NCBI GenBank assembly: GCA_944472135.2
Contig: OX235263.1
Location: 33,719,379 to 33,783,378 of the forward strand
Source: Trichobilharzia regenti
Lineage: Eukaryota > Platyhelminthes > Trematoda > Strigeidida > Schistosomatidae
Direction: 5' to 3'
DNA length: 64,000 bases
Under the pieces are notes generated by a model. That model made no database searches, had not been told where the DNA came from, and saw only the letters and a program-made list of their open reading frames with translations. The position numbers and the translations under genes are program-made. Position 1 is the stretch's first letter; each line of letters begins with the position of its first letter. This document shows positions 22,723 through 33,540 of the stretch, in pieces.

Positions 22723-23931
22723 TCATTGAGAACAAGTAACCATGTGATTATCAGCAGTTGTAGTTAAAGAAGGCGCAGTACATGGAGTAGTACAAACAGG
22801 AACACTAGCTATTATCGTTGTATTTTCATTATAATTATTAATTAATCGAGTATTTGGTGTACTCAACGATAGACAACACTTTAATTGTTTTGTTTTACAC
22901 AAACGATTGAAATCTGATAGGAATATACTTGATGTACATGAATAAATAAAAAAATGTGTCATATGATTAATCATTTGTAAAATAACTGTAACTCTTTCAA
23001 TTGTATCACAAACATTAATCCATTCCCCACTATCAATACAAAATCTATATTCAAATAAATAATAAAAGACAATTGGCATTGTTAAAACAAAATGACTTAT
23101 AGTCATACAGACAACTGTTCTTAGCACACGAGATGAACGTTGTTCACGATGTTTTGATGATTTATCCTTTTGTAGAATTGTTTTACCTTGTGAAGAAGAT
23201 GTTGTAGTATTTAACATTGTAGATGATGCTGGTTTCGGTAGAACTGTTTTTGTTGTTGTTGCTGTGTTTCGTGCATGTTTCACCGCTAAACTAGTCGTCT
23301 TCATCCGCCATATAATACTAATATTTACCAGTAGTATAAAGGCTAATGGAATAAAGGAGTAAATTGCAAAGTCTATATACGGCCAATAAAAATGAAATGC
23401 TCTATATTCTGGTTTTGGTGCACATGAATTATCATTCACGTGTACAGTCCATACATAATGAATATTTAAACTGATTAAACTTAATATCACTATTACAAGT
23501 GCAGTGATCCCGTGTTCTAGTCTACACCATTGTTTAAATCTAACCGGTGTCCATACACAGATAGCTCTTTCAATACACAATAATATAATTATCCATGTTG
23601 ATAAATCTGTTGTAAATGTAAATAAGAATAGGGGTATACCACAATTTAATTTGATACGTATATCCGTTTGTTCATCGGTTATGCCAATTATCCATTGTCT
23701 TAAACAACCATGTGCGACAACATAAGTATCTGTCATACACATAACTCCAATTAATAGACTTGTTGAACCTACTGTCACCGATATACGTTTTAACCAAATC
23801 ACCATTGATAGAAGATTACCAGGTATTCCAATAATCAAAATAATTATTGGTACAATACTATAGAATGTAGTCAAGGAATGATGTACTTTTGGATGATATT
23901 GGGTATTATTTGCATCAATCAGTAAGATCAT
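22723..23931 (-). CDS. Rhodopsin-like (class A) G-protein-coupled receptor, single exon, 402 aa
   Basis: A complete ATG-to-stop frame with seven hydrophobic segments: TM1 about 23-46 (GN at 38-39), TM2 56-77 (Asp68), TM3 98-122, TM4 142-163, TM5 186-209, TM6 268-293, TM7 313-338. Cys97 and Cys170 can form the usual TM3-ECL2 disulfide. The DRY position reads ERA (121-123) and the NPxxY position reads HFFIY (326-330), like the N-F-x-x-Y variants of invertebrate peptide receptors. TM6 lacks the usual CWxP. The basic Ser/Thr-rich loop 211-268 would face the cytosol, and the tail ends in a Thr-rich region. One N-glycosylation sequon lies near residue 8. The overall pattern suggests an orphan or FMRFamide-like neuropeptide receptor, possibly the flatworm-expanded PROF1 type; the ligand is unknown. 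No intron is needed for the seven-TM fold. It has no neighbouring gene in this window. Confidence 0.93.
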   Translation of the reverse strand: MILLIDANNTQYHPKVHHSLTTFYSIVPIIILIIGIPGNLLSMVIWLKRISVTVGSTSLLIGVMCMTDTYVVAHGCLRQWIIGITDEQTDIRIKLNCGIPLFLFTFTTDLSTWIIILLCIERAICVWTPVRFKQWCRLEHGITALVIVILSLISLNIHYVWTVHVNDNSCAPKPEYRAFHFYWPYIDFAIYSFIPLAFILLVNISIIWRMKTTSLAVKHARNTATTTKTVLPKPASSTMLNTTTSSSQGKTILQKDKSSKHREQRSSRVLRTVVCMTISHFVLTMPIVFYYLFEYRFCIDSGEWINVCDTIERVTVILQMINHMTHFFIYSCTSSIFLSDFNRLCKTKQLKCCLSLSTPNTRLINNYNENTTIIASVPVCTTPCTAPSLTTTADNHMVTCSQ

Positions 23932-24464
23932 TATTACTTTTGTCTGTTAAGTTGATAAACTTAATGTTTTCAATATGTATATTAGTGTTACTAAGGTGAA
24001 AACATGATGGTAATTAAATGTGTGAAGGGTATTCACCGTTGACAGAGCATTTTAATATGTAGGTATGGGGAAAAAGGTTGACGAACAGAAGAAAAATACT
24101 TGAATAAATAATTTTGTAGGAGAAGTATCTCGCCTTTAACATTTTAACCAGTAGAAATAAAGCCATTTTCTTGACCAATAGAAATGAGGGAAAATTTTGA
24201 TAAGTAATTTGTCATTTTTAATGCAAACTATTCTGTTTTATTGTGAAATTAAAGTTAATATTTAATTTGCTAGGACAAAATATATGGCTGATGGAAGTCA
24301 ACGATGACGGTTTCCACCCTGAGTATCTGTGAGGAATAATATCCAAATGTTAGGTATCAAAAGTGACGTGTTTTTGAAGTCCTTTGGCGTGATATCAAAA
24401 ACCATTATATATGATTATATGTAAAATATTATTAAATATGATTATTTCTCAATAATTTATTAAT
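23932..24464. other. GPCR upstream flank, no gene seen
   Basis: AT-rich 5' flank of the receptor. No promoter motif can be defended. Confidence 0.5.
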
Positions 24465-24652
24465 TTTTTTTTGATTACAGCTTCATTACACACTGTATTT
24501 TTCGTACAAGTATGGGATTTTCAGCATGGATATCAGTAGCCCAAATTTTGTAGGCCGACCATAGATATCAGGTGTTCGTCGACAGGGGATCGAACCTCGG
24601 ACCATGTGCATGATCGGTGAGAGTCCCAACCACTGTGTCACCGACACACTGG
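24465..24652 (-). mobile_element. SINE-B copy 2
   Basis: Minus-strand copy with a tRNA-like B-box (GAGGTTCGATCCC), body and tail as in the copy at 3541. The tail ends in a poly-A run (poly-T at 24465-24473 on the plus strand). Confidence 0.85.
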
Positions 24653-25410
24653 TTTTATTAAACAATAATACCATCAAAACTCAAATTTACATCAACAGTG
24701 CCATGAGGCAGCTATACAGATGGTATAGGTTTCTAAATACAAAACACATTTAGTGAGTTAGGCACATCCCAGTTACCCAGCAGTTAGTTTTAAGCCAGAC
24801 TTACTCTGTATGTGTGTGTGTTGGGGGGGGCAATGGTACTACCTATTTGCCTAGGCTGAAGTAAATGGCTCAGGACTCGAGTGCTCAAGCCAAAGCGCCA
24901 TATCTCCACATATTAAACAAGTATTGTAAAACAAAATTAGTTAACCAAAGTTCAACTGTTAAAATTATTTTAAAAGCGGGAACAATATTCTCAATGAGGT
25001 GGAATAATAAGCACTGTCCGCAGAAACCACAAATTAACGCTTCTCACAGACCGTCGCGGGTGAGAATGACTATCATTCACTCAAACAAACTGATATTGTT
25101 AAACAACACATTGTTAGTGTACACACAACCACAAGGAAAACTATTACAATTAAAAATTAGAGAAGGAGAAAGGCAAATAATAAAGATCAAATCTAACATG
25201 TGATATGCAAATGTCAAATTAATGATACATTGTCAAGGGGAAAAAAGTATAGTAATTACAAAGTTAGCTGAAACATCCAAATAAGTATCAATAGATCGCC
25301 GAGGAGGGATTTTCCATACACTTCATTCTATACAGAAAAATGAGTAATTTTAATAGTTCAAAATTTAATTTTTTACTTGACATCTCTATCAAGTTGAGTA
25401 GTTTTTTCTT
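24653..25410 (+). other. No recognised gene; one 112-codon open stretch
   Basis: 24865-25203 is open from an ATG and encodes a Lys/Ile-rich sequence with no domain I recognise. A poly-G run lies near 24822. Not enough evidence to call a gene. Confidence 0.35.
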
Positions 25411-25597
25411 TTTAATTACAGCTTGATTCCACACTGTATTTTTGGTACAAGTATGGAATTTTCAGCATGGATATCGGAAGCCCAAATTTCGCAGGTTGAC
25501 CATAGATATCAGGTGTTCGTCGGCAGGGGTTCGAACCTCGGACAATGTGCATGGTCGGTGAGAGTCCTAACCACTGTGCCACCCGTGCACATACTAA
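25411..25597 (-). mobile_element. SINE-B copy 3
   Basis: Minus-strand copy of the B family: TACAGTGTGGAATCAAGCTG tail at 25420-25439, B-box GAGGTTCGAACCC near 25530, A-box region near 25570. Confidence 0.85.
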
Positions 25598-26850
25598 AGA
25601 TAACTGAGGAATGTCACTTAGACTTCGGCGTGCAAAAATATCCTCATAATTATGAATTGCTATTGCAGTTTGAATCTCCTGTTTTAACTGAGGTAAGCAG
25701 GAATGGATTCAGTGCATATTCGCTTCACTACCAATTAGACACATACATCAGTTTTAAATGTAAATAAACTTGGTATTGCGTAAGACATTGTCTGTACAGC
25801 TCTAAAATCCTGTTTCAAATAAAAAATTAAATGGGACCACTATGAAGTAAAGAATGGGTTATTAGTACTTTAGTATATTAAACATTTTTAGGTTGATTGA
25901 ATTCTCCTTATTACAGATAATTTCTAATAAATTATTGATGCAGGTAAAAAAAATAAGACCCCATTATAAAAGCTATAATTATCATTCATTATTGTTATTC
26001 TTTACAGTTAAGAGACTTAAAGTATTTAATTTTCTTAGACAGGTGAAAGCCACAGGCTTAGTGGAAGTACTAATGTTGAAGCTGTGACTGTGTTATTAGT
26101 TGTAAGTTAACATTGAGAATTGATGACTTGTGGGCTCAGTAGCTCCCAGGGGTGTCTTGGTTCCCGTAGTAAAATAAATCATCTTATTAACCCAAGATCG
26201 AGGATATGCAGCTGTTTTAAATATACTGATGTGAGATGATCTGAAGCAGCCAACAGAAATTTCTTACCACCATTCGTTAGTGAGGCTTACCCACAATTTC
26301 AAAGTAACGGTTGTGCCTTCTTAGATTTCACACTGTTGAGTTACTTGGGCCCATTGATATTGGGATAAAAAAGTCGCTAGTCACAGTAAAACTGCTGCAG
26401 CATTAAGTTCTCATATGGAGACAGAATCTTGGCGAAATGAAAGGATTTATATTTACTGGAAAATAAATAAACTAGCTGAAAATTCTGCATATTATTAAGT
26501 TCTTTTCATCATTATCATGCAATCACCTAAACGTTTGGTCTTATGCATCCACTGCATGATGGTGTGGAATAGAGACACAATAACAGACCACACTGTTTCA
26601 CTAGCTATGAAGGACTGAAAAAGCAATCCATAACTCAGATATATTCTGATACCACAAGAAGAATGATTGCGTAGTTTCTATATGAACTTATGTATTTTAA
26701 ATTCGATTGTTTATCTGGACGCTGTCGGACCAGATTACTTGGTAAAACATAGGCATAAAGTTTTTAAATGTTTCAAACTTGAACCAACTGATTTTGAAAA
26801 TATTGGATCTTTAGGGATTGGACTGAAAAGTCGTTTTTTCCTGACTTCGA
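25598..26850. other. No gene seen
   Basis: AT-rich. Moderately GC-rich patches around 26130-26400 are unassigned. Confidence 0.5.
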
Positions 26851-26960
26851 TTTACATGATCAGACATCGTCGAAGAATATGCACAAGGAGCCGTCATGTC
26901 AACCTGAGACTGAGTGCTTCGGTTCAATCAATCGACGGGAAAATCTAAAATTGAATTAAA
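26851..26960 (+). repeat. Repeat D copy 3 (3' end only)
   Basis: CATGTCAACCTGAGAC, then TTCAATCAATCGACGGGAAAA and an A-rich end match the 3' ends of repeat D copies 1 and 2. Confidence 0.6.
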
Positions 26961-27194
26961 TAAGATTTTCAAACAAAAATAGGCTCAGGAGAAAATCCAC
27001 TCTGAAGGAACTTTGCAAATATTTTACGTTTTGCTTAGCATTCAATAATTTTTGAACGAGTAGTTGAAGGCTTGATCAAATTTAATTAAATTCAGCTGTA
27101 TGCTTCTAAATATTGAGAATGGCAATTAATTACAAAGCTATGAAGTGAGTCTTTGATGTCATTTGTAATGCCATTCCCAAAGAAAACAAACACA

Positions 27195-27372
27195 CCATTG
27201 GATCGAGTCCCAGTGGCTCAATGGTCTACGAGCTCGCCTTGTAACCAGAAGGTCCTGGATTCGAATCCCGGTGGATGCATACTGCTGAAGAGTCCCAAAC
27301 TAGGACGAAACAGCTGTCCAGTACTCCCAGGTTTTCCAGTGGTTCTCTAACTGATGTCAGCTCATGATTAAA
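27195..27372 (+). mobile_element. SINE-A copy 2, with intact-looking hammerhead
   Basis: tRNA-like head: A-box region CAGTGGCTCAATGGTCTACG and B-box GGATTCGAATCC. This is followed by the hammerhead at 27280-27323 and the family 3' part (GGTTCTCTAACTGATGTCAG). The 5' module seen in copy 1 is absent. This matches the published organisation of schistosome Sm-alpha repeats. Confidence 0.85.
27280..27323 (+). ncRNA. Hammerhead ribozyme (type I) within SINE-A
   Basis: Stem I TACTG (27280-27284) pairs perfectly with CAGTA (27319-27323). The core is CTGAAGA (27285-27291). Stem II is GTCC/GGAC with loop CAAACTA (27292-27306), then GAA (27307-27309). Stem III is the palindrome ACAGCTGT (27310-27317), followed by cleavage-site C27318. 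All invariant core bases are present. The loop-less stem III is known from schistosome Sm-alpha hammerheads and favours dimeric action. Confidence 0.88.
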
Positions 27373-27411
27373 TCCTCCATGCAATCAAATAATTAATAGA
27401 TTTGTGTTCAA

Positions 27412-27825
27412 CGCAGATGTAACAAATCTATGTGCTCACCGGAACAAAGACCTATCTGCTGCATGTACCTGCATTCCTAGAGAAAGATGATGGTCACACT
27501 GAGACTAGAACCAAGTTTCTATCGTTTCAAATGCCAAGACACTATCCACAAGATCACCTGAGCCATAAGAACAACCTCTTTCTCAGCAAGCAGCAGTTAT
27601 TATGTGCTTTGAGGATATATCCGGATGACGAGTCTCAAGTAGGATGAAATGCGCGCCCTAGATTTCACTACTAGTTATTAGCCACAAAATTACTTCAGGC
27701 TAATCCTGGAACATCATCAGAGTATCCCTACTAAGAACAGACATGTTAACAGAAGCCATTTCAATCAGTCAGCAGGAAAACTGAATGGAACTAAAAACGA
27801 ATTGTGAACGCACTAACGTTTAGTA
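27412..27825 (+). repeat. Repeat D copy 2
   Basis: The longest copy of the unclassified family also seen at 17995. Blocks include CTGCATGTACCTGCATTCC, ACTATCCACAAGATCACCTG and the 3' block with ACATGTTAACAGAAGCC and CAGTCAGCAGGAAAAC. Confidence 0.65.
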
Positions 27826-27854
27826 GGATGAAAGCAGAAATTATCAGCTAACAC

Positions 27855-28325
27855 TGTCCATCGGGAATGTGATGGCTTGGCATTCACAACACGTGCCCAA
27901 GTCATCTCAATCAATTCATATTTACAACTTCATCGAATAACCTAACCTCTTTACCTAACAGTCTACTCCTAATATGAGTTTATTCACCACATTATACCGT
28001 TTAACACTTGAGACAGAGCGTAGACACCTGTGATCAGAGACAAGTCCTTTCATATCTTCCATTTTCAGAGAGCGTTTTGTTACAACCATAAAGAAGACAA
28101 AGCGAACTTCTGCGCTAGACACATATCCTTTGATCCACAGCCTGATATCAATTCTATACTAGAGGTGGTGTAAGTTGGCAAATGCCAAACGGACCTTTTG
28201 TATTCGTGCTATGATTTTATCAACATTCAGTCTATTGGGGCTGATTTAACCTCCTCAATGATTGAAGTGGTCAGTATGCTCTACTATTTCGCTCCCTATA
28301 CTAAGGCTACGAATCTGTCCAAACA
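27855..28325 (-). mobile_element. LINE-2 fragment 1 (second non-LTR family, post-RT region)
   Basis: Minus-strand translation gives GSEIVEHTDHF, then DKIIARIQKVRLAFANLHHL, KMEDMKGLVSDHRCLRSV and, after a frame change, a DDLG segment. These match the region C-terminal to the RT palm of schistosome non-LTR polyproteins (ARIQKAR...FANL, then DHRCLR). Several stops; non-functional. The same family appears at 34960-35545 and 36850-38100. Confidence 0.75.
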
Positions 28326-29924
28326 ACTATCCTTTTGTATGAATCTCAATCAGCTGTGATCTACTTAAGGCTTATCTAAATATCAAATTGGTGACACTGT
28401 TTAAAAACCACTTTTAAATTACTACCTTTGGATAACTCAAGATTTTGTCTCTCTCCTTTTTATCTTTGTTTCTTTAGGCAATAAATGACAGTGAAAGGCA
28501 GTCTACTTTTTATCATGACGTCCTTTGCATGCTGAGGCGATCCTCTAGGTTTTAGTTCTCAGTTATGTCTGTTATGGAGTTTAATTAAATGAGAATCACG
28601 AATGTTATCAATGGAAAACACTTTGTAGTAAATTACGGTAAGGATCTATGTGACTATAGTGATTTTCGAATTCAATGCATTTAGTGAAGTGTAGGGCTTC
28701 TGTTCATCACTCGACAGCAGTTTATACTACATAATTTCAATAGTGAATAATACCTTTATTTTCTACAGCATTTATATATTATGCAAAATTGTTTGCATAG
28801 TGTGTTGCATGATATTTTCTTTTCATCCAAGATCGTCAAATAAGCTATCACGTGGCGGCAGACGGTGTCAAGCACTTCTCCCTTACGTGAAGGGTAAATC
28901 AAGAAATTATGATGTCTCTTCTTTGTCTTCTTCAGTTAATGCATGTCATTTGGATGAATGGCAATTGGGAAAGGTTCAGTAATCTATTCTGTGAACCAAA
29001 CACACAAACTACGAACAGCTGTCTCTGGCATAGTGATACACCCCAAATTACGATTATGTTTTTTCTCACGATAACACGAAACTTGTGAATCAGCTAATTG
29101 TAAAAACACATTAAGTATTTGCTAGAGTATGAAACTTAATTAAAGGTCCCATCTTACCAAATTTAAATAATATGAACGGGAGAAAATATTTGTGAAATAT
29201 CGATGGGATTTTTCGGTAGCCCAAATTTAAGCAAGCTAGTACTAGTGTTCTGTTTATAGATGTTTTTGACCAAACATTTATTATAAAATTTTAAAGAGGA
29301 AATAAAAGGAATTCATGCTGCTATTCGTTTGCTTTCCCGAATAGATACACTTGATCTATGGATTACAGATAGGCTTTAGTTATGGTTAAGTTTCGTCTCC
29401 CGAATTTTATTTCTCCACAACAGAAAACATGCGCCTCACTTCCTTATATTGGTGAAGACTTGGACAACGCTAGCTAAACAACAAAACAGCCTATCAGATG
29501 ATAATTTAAAACAGTAAATGAAAGTATTGAATGTCTTCGTTCGTCAGACACATTTTACTGGAAAATGTGTTGATTCATTCCAATAAAGATTCATTCTTGT
29601 AACTTTTATGGAAAAAAACACACGTAGGTAATAGGCTATGAATGGCGCTACAACCAATTTCACTCTGAAACAGTTGTTCACGTAAAGTCAACTGTAAGTA
29701 TTACGTTTTGACCTTTTACTGAACAAGTTTCTTTCAGTGACAGCTTTTATTATACTTTGCCCTACAGGATTATTCAAAAGCAAATGTGGTGAAGAGCAAC
29801 AGTAATATTATGTGTGTAGATTATACCATAAAACTTAAATACCCTTGAACTATACTGACTTCATTTTATGACAGCGTTTCTAACTAACCTTGTGATATTT
29901 CCAAGATTTGGTTCATAGGGATTA
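28326..29924. other. Mostly unassigned; contains a weak exon candidate
   Basis: AT-rich, apart from the exon-like stretch listed at 28840-28981. Confidence 0.5.
28840..28981 (+). CDS. Weak candidate exon, unrecognised product
   Basis: A pyrimidine tract (TTTTCTTTTCATCCAAG) precedes an open stretch translating as SNKLSRGGRRCQALLPYVKG, then SRNYDVSSLSSSVNAC and HLDEWQLGK, up to a stop at 28980. The composition is more protein-like and less AT-rich than its surroundings. The acceptor is imperfect (AAG) and no clean GT donor is seen. The product is not recognised. It could be an exon of a long-intron gene or an old repeat. Confidence 0.2.
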
Positions 29925-30248
29925 GAACTGCTTCAGTTTTGACCTCGATTGAGATCAGTTAGAGAACTATTGAAAACCGAGGAGTGCTGAGCACCAGTAC
30001 CCTCTCACCAGCTTTTGAACTCAAGTCCCTTCAGTTAAAAGGCAAACACGTTGATAGATCATTAAGCAGCTGGAATGGAATCCAACTACTTATGAATTGT
30101 GACTTGTATTAATTCACGATTTTAAGCGCAACCACTAGTCAATGTTATTGGCGAGGATTTGTCCCCATTTCCAATCGGCTGGACCCTACTGCCTACAGCT
30201 TTTCACTAGAAGTCCAGTAGGCTTCTTTTCGTAGCCAGTATCAGATTA
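29925..30248 (-). mobile_element. SINE-A copy 3, decayed
   Basis: The minus strand contains the family 3' block (AGTTCTCTAACTGATCTCAA near 29950), a tRNA-like middle, and the 5' module near 30230 (ACTGGCTACGAAAAG). It is joined head-to-head to copy 4, with 3' ends facing outward. Confidence 0.7.
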
Positions 30249-30475
30249 CACTGGCTGGTGATCGAGCTAAAATCACGAATGGATAGAAACTGGAATTTAT
30301 GAGTAATCGGATTCCATCCCACTGTTTAAATTGTATACGAGCCTTCTTATCTTGCAACTGGAATGTCCTGAGTTTAAGCGTCTGTGAGCGCGTATTGGTG
30401 AAGAGCCTCAATCTAGAGCAAAACATCTGTCCAGTAATCTTTCGACTGATATTAGTGCGTGGTCAAACTTGGAAT
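30249..30475 (+). mobile_element. SINE-A copy 4, decayed hammerhead
   Basis: Plus strand: CGAATGGATAGAAACTGG, the tRNA-like CCACTGTTTAAATTG region, then a hammerhead remnant near 30396 (GTGAAGA for CTGAAGA and AGCAAAAC for GACGAAAC) and the 3' block CTGATATTAGTGCGTGGTCA. Confidence 0.7.
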
Positions 30476-31164
30476 TAACCTTCTATTCCCTCGTATATGA
30501 TTATCATTTCATTAATCGGTTAGGTTTTTATTTTCCTAATTCAATAACCACTAACAATCACATTTCCACATCAATCTTGTAATCTCGGCCTTCTCATGTT
30601 TATTTCTCTTCCATACTAGTTAACGGCAACGCATAAATTAATCATAAACGTATATACACAAACAGAATAATATTTTATTTTGATTTATCTAAACTTGACT
30701 TCATTGGTAAGCATAGGCTCACAGTGACACTGCATGTAATGCAATGGTTTCAGTGAATCTCCTCTTTCAGAAGTAGCTTGAACAACAACAACAACAGCAG
30801 CAACAAAATTTGCTGAATTTATTACATCAAAGTATTTAGGTTGCGCTTATGCATAAATAAAAATAAGTATCATGTTTCAAAACCTTATTAATTGTTATTT
30901 TTTTGTTTACATTATATTGTATGAAACATTGATATATGCAGTTAAGTTGATCAAAAAGCGATACTCATATGAATGGCGATTTCTTTTTATTTATTTATTT
31001 ATTCATTCATTCAACAGTGAATAATATTTGCATTTAATTTTCTTTTTCAAAGGATTCAGCACTGCAGGTTTTGACTTCGGATATTTATTACCACTATGAG
31101 AAAAAGGCACAGCACATCAAAGGTAGAAGGAATAAGACAAATTACATGGCTTGAAAAATAAGAA
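30476..31164. other. No gene seen
   Basis: AT-rich. An AAC/AGC trinucleotide run at 30781-30806 and a TTTA/TTCA run at 30986-31013. Confidence 0.6.
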
Positions 31165-31280
31165 AATCAAATGTTGCGTAGTGATGAAGAGTCATAAGCT
31201 AGGACGAAACAGCTGTCCTGTATTCACTGGTTTTTCAGTGCTTCTTCAACTGATGTCAACTCGTGATCAAACTTGAAAAA
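31165..31280 (+). mobile_element. SINE-A copy 5, 3' part with near-complete hammerhead
   Basis: ATGAAGAGTC (C3 of the core changed to A), CTAGGACGAAACAGCTGTCC and the family 3' block CAACTGATGTCAACTCGTGA. Stem II and GAAAC are kept, but stem I no longer pairs. Confidence 0.75.
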
Positions 31281-31317
31281 AGCCAAATCTTTACAAATTA
31301 ATTCTTGAAAACTTATC

Positions 31318-31665
31318 TGATGCCTGATAGTGACTGGCTACGGAGTAAAGTTGCCTGGAGTTCTAGTGTGAAGTCATGACCAGAGGGTACACTAGGTCGA
31401 GAGTGAGGAAAAATACTCGCCGATGGAACTAGCCAACGGTAGCGCTGAACATCGCGAACAGATGAAAGGTAGAACACAATGGCCATTGGACTGAGTCTCA
31501 AGGACTTAATTGTCTAAGAGATCTCCCTGCAGTTGAAGATCCCTGGGATAGAGGTCCAGTGGATGCGCACTGCGGATAATTTCCGAACCAGGATAAAACG
31601 ACTGTTGAATACCCTCTGGTTTTGTAATGAATTTTCAACTGATGTCAGCTGGTGATAAAACTCCA
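31318..31665 (+). mobile_element. SINE-A copy 6, near full length, decayed
   Basis: 5' module (CTGATGCCTGATAGTG, then TGGCTACGGAGTAAAG), a tRNA-like middle near 31489-31555, hammerhead remnant (CTGCGGATAATTTCC and AGGATAAAACGACTG) and the 3' block CAACTGATGTCAGCTGGTGA. Confidence 0.75.
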
Positions 31666-32378
31666 AACAGATCAAATCCTTACAGATTAATGCTCTTCTG
31701 TCGTATGATATTTTCAACATAGCCTTTCTTTCACTATTATATAATATCAGACAAAGTAAAGCATAAAATGTCATACGCAGAAACATTACGGATAATTTCA
31801 ATACTTCTGCGTGGTTTATTGTCTAATGATCCATGTCTGTTCACTATATATTTTTTCCGAAACCTACCATGACTTACACAACACATTTGTAACAGTACTG
31901 ACATTTGTCATCAGGTTAATTTTGTATTGCCAGTTGATTGATATTTGCAGTCTTTTATGGCCCTCATAAACTAGCGAATGAAGTTTTGGCGTTTAAAACG
32001 ATGGTTTAATTCTCAGTGTTCACACCATCACTCACTAAAAATACAGGAACATATAGCTGATAAATTCAAAATAGGACGAAGTGCTCATTCTGGATTCCAA
32101 TGCTAGTCAGCATAAAGTACAATAATAACAACATTTATTCAAGTTCGAAACAAGGCGAAATGCCTGGTTTCTCTTGATTTATTAAATTACCAGCTTCCGT
32201 GTTTCTTGCATTATACTAAGTGTTATTCTACCCTTACTTATGTGGGTTCATAATCCCTTTCATGCTGTTGGCATATCCTTTCTGACTATTTAGATGAAAT
32301 TAAAAACGGACCACTTTAGGTAATCCAGTTTTGTTTTTCTATAATTTCGCCTACTCTTCGTAATACAATAATTATTTG
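31666..32378. other. No gene seen
   Basis: AT-rich unassigned DNA. Confidence 0.6.
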
Positions 32379-32721
32379 ATTGGACACTAGTAACTAGTGT
32401 GATGTGTCTAGTTTTTTCTTCGGTGCAGACTGAATTCTATCAGTCAGGTTTTCAATGTGGACACCATACTAGGTAGCTCGCCATCACGGTCCACATTAAT
32501 GTGATGTTATTAGATGGTTGGAGGCAATCGGCACGGAGCCTTGGCTAAGCCTAGGTTTTGCGCTAGTTGTCACTCGTCAGAAACACGTATCTGTAACCTT
32601 GAAGGAATTCATGTCCCTCATGTCCTTCAAGACGGCAGATACGCCTTGCTGAGGAGTGCCAACAAGCACGAAACTTAGGTCTAAGACTGGGCTCCCTGCC
32701 GATTGCCTCTAACCATCTAAT
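32379..32721 (+). mobile_element. SINE-E copy 2
   Basis: Matches the copy at 9227: GATTGGACACTAG, GAATTCTATCAGTCAGG, CTCGCCATCACGGTCCACAT, AACAAGCACGAAACTTAGG and GCCGATTGCCTCTAACCATC. The tRNA-like middle is replaced by other sequence. Confidence 0.75.
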
Positions 32722-33140
32722 ATAATAAATCTTACTTATTACTTTGTATGTCTGATAACCTCCATTTACTTTTTTTCTCTGATATTTTTACCAGGTCATC
32801 CTAGCAGAATATTTCACTGATACTTAATATTACTATTTCTCTGGTTTCCCTTAGATTCTGATTAATATAAACAGGGTACTAGGGTTTTGAATAGTATAAT
32901 TTTCAAATTCTTCGACGTAGGATCTACGTAAACATTTCAAATATCTGTTAGTTTCAAAGCTATAGGTGTGTCCGTGATGCTTTGATACGTTTTTACGGAG
33001 ATATGTAGTTTACAGCGGAAAAAGTGGCCCTTACAACGAGTTTAATCGGTGGTTATTCACTGAAGTTTATTTAACCTTGTTTCTACTAGTATTATATTAT
33101 TATTTAACTAGAAAGACTATTTGACCACGGGAAATAGAAT
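32722..33140. other. No gene seen
   Basis: AT-rich unassigned DNA. Confidence 0.6.
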
Positions 33141-33537
33141 TTTCTGTAGTTTGGTTTTTAAGGGTTAGTTTTTTTTTTGAGTTGATAAGGATTGATATCA
33201 GTTAGAGAACCACTGAAAAAAAGCAGGGAGTACTAAAAAACCAGCTTTTTCATCCTAGTTTGGGAATCATCGACAGTACACACTCACCACAGGGAGGTTC
33301 AGACCGAGGACCTTCCGTTACAAGCAAGCTTGTATAACCTTCAGCCATGATAGTCGATTCAATGACGATTCTATGAATTCTAGCTTCTACCAATTAGGGA
33401 TTTAGCGTGACTACCGACCAATGTTATTGGTGGGACATCCATCTTCACACTTGACTGGATGCACTTCACTGGTTACGACTTCTCACTTGGACTCCAGGAG
33501 ATTCCATCCTGTCGCAAGTAACTATCCAGCATCAGAA
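33141..33537 (-). mobile_element. SINE-A copy 7, near full length
   Basis: The minus strand runs from the 5' module (GCGACAGGATGGAATCTCC near 33500) through a tRNA-like middle (near 33290-33360) and a decayed hammerhead to the 3' block (CTAACTGATATCAATCC near 33195) and an A-rich tail. The tail is repeated at 33541-33593. Confidence 0.8.
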
Positions 33538-33540
33538 TAA

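Noticed and set aside
24865..25203. 112-codon ORF as a gene
   Set aside because: No recognisable domain, Lys/Ile-rich as expected from AT-rich random sequence, and no splice or neighbour support.
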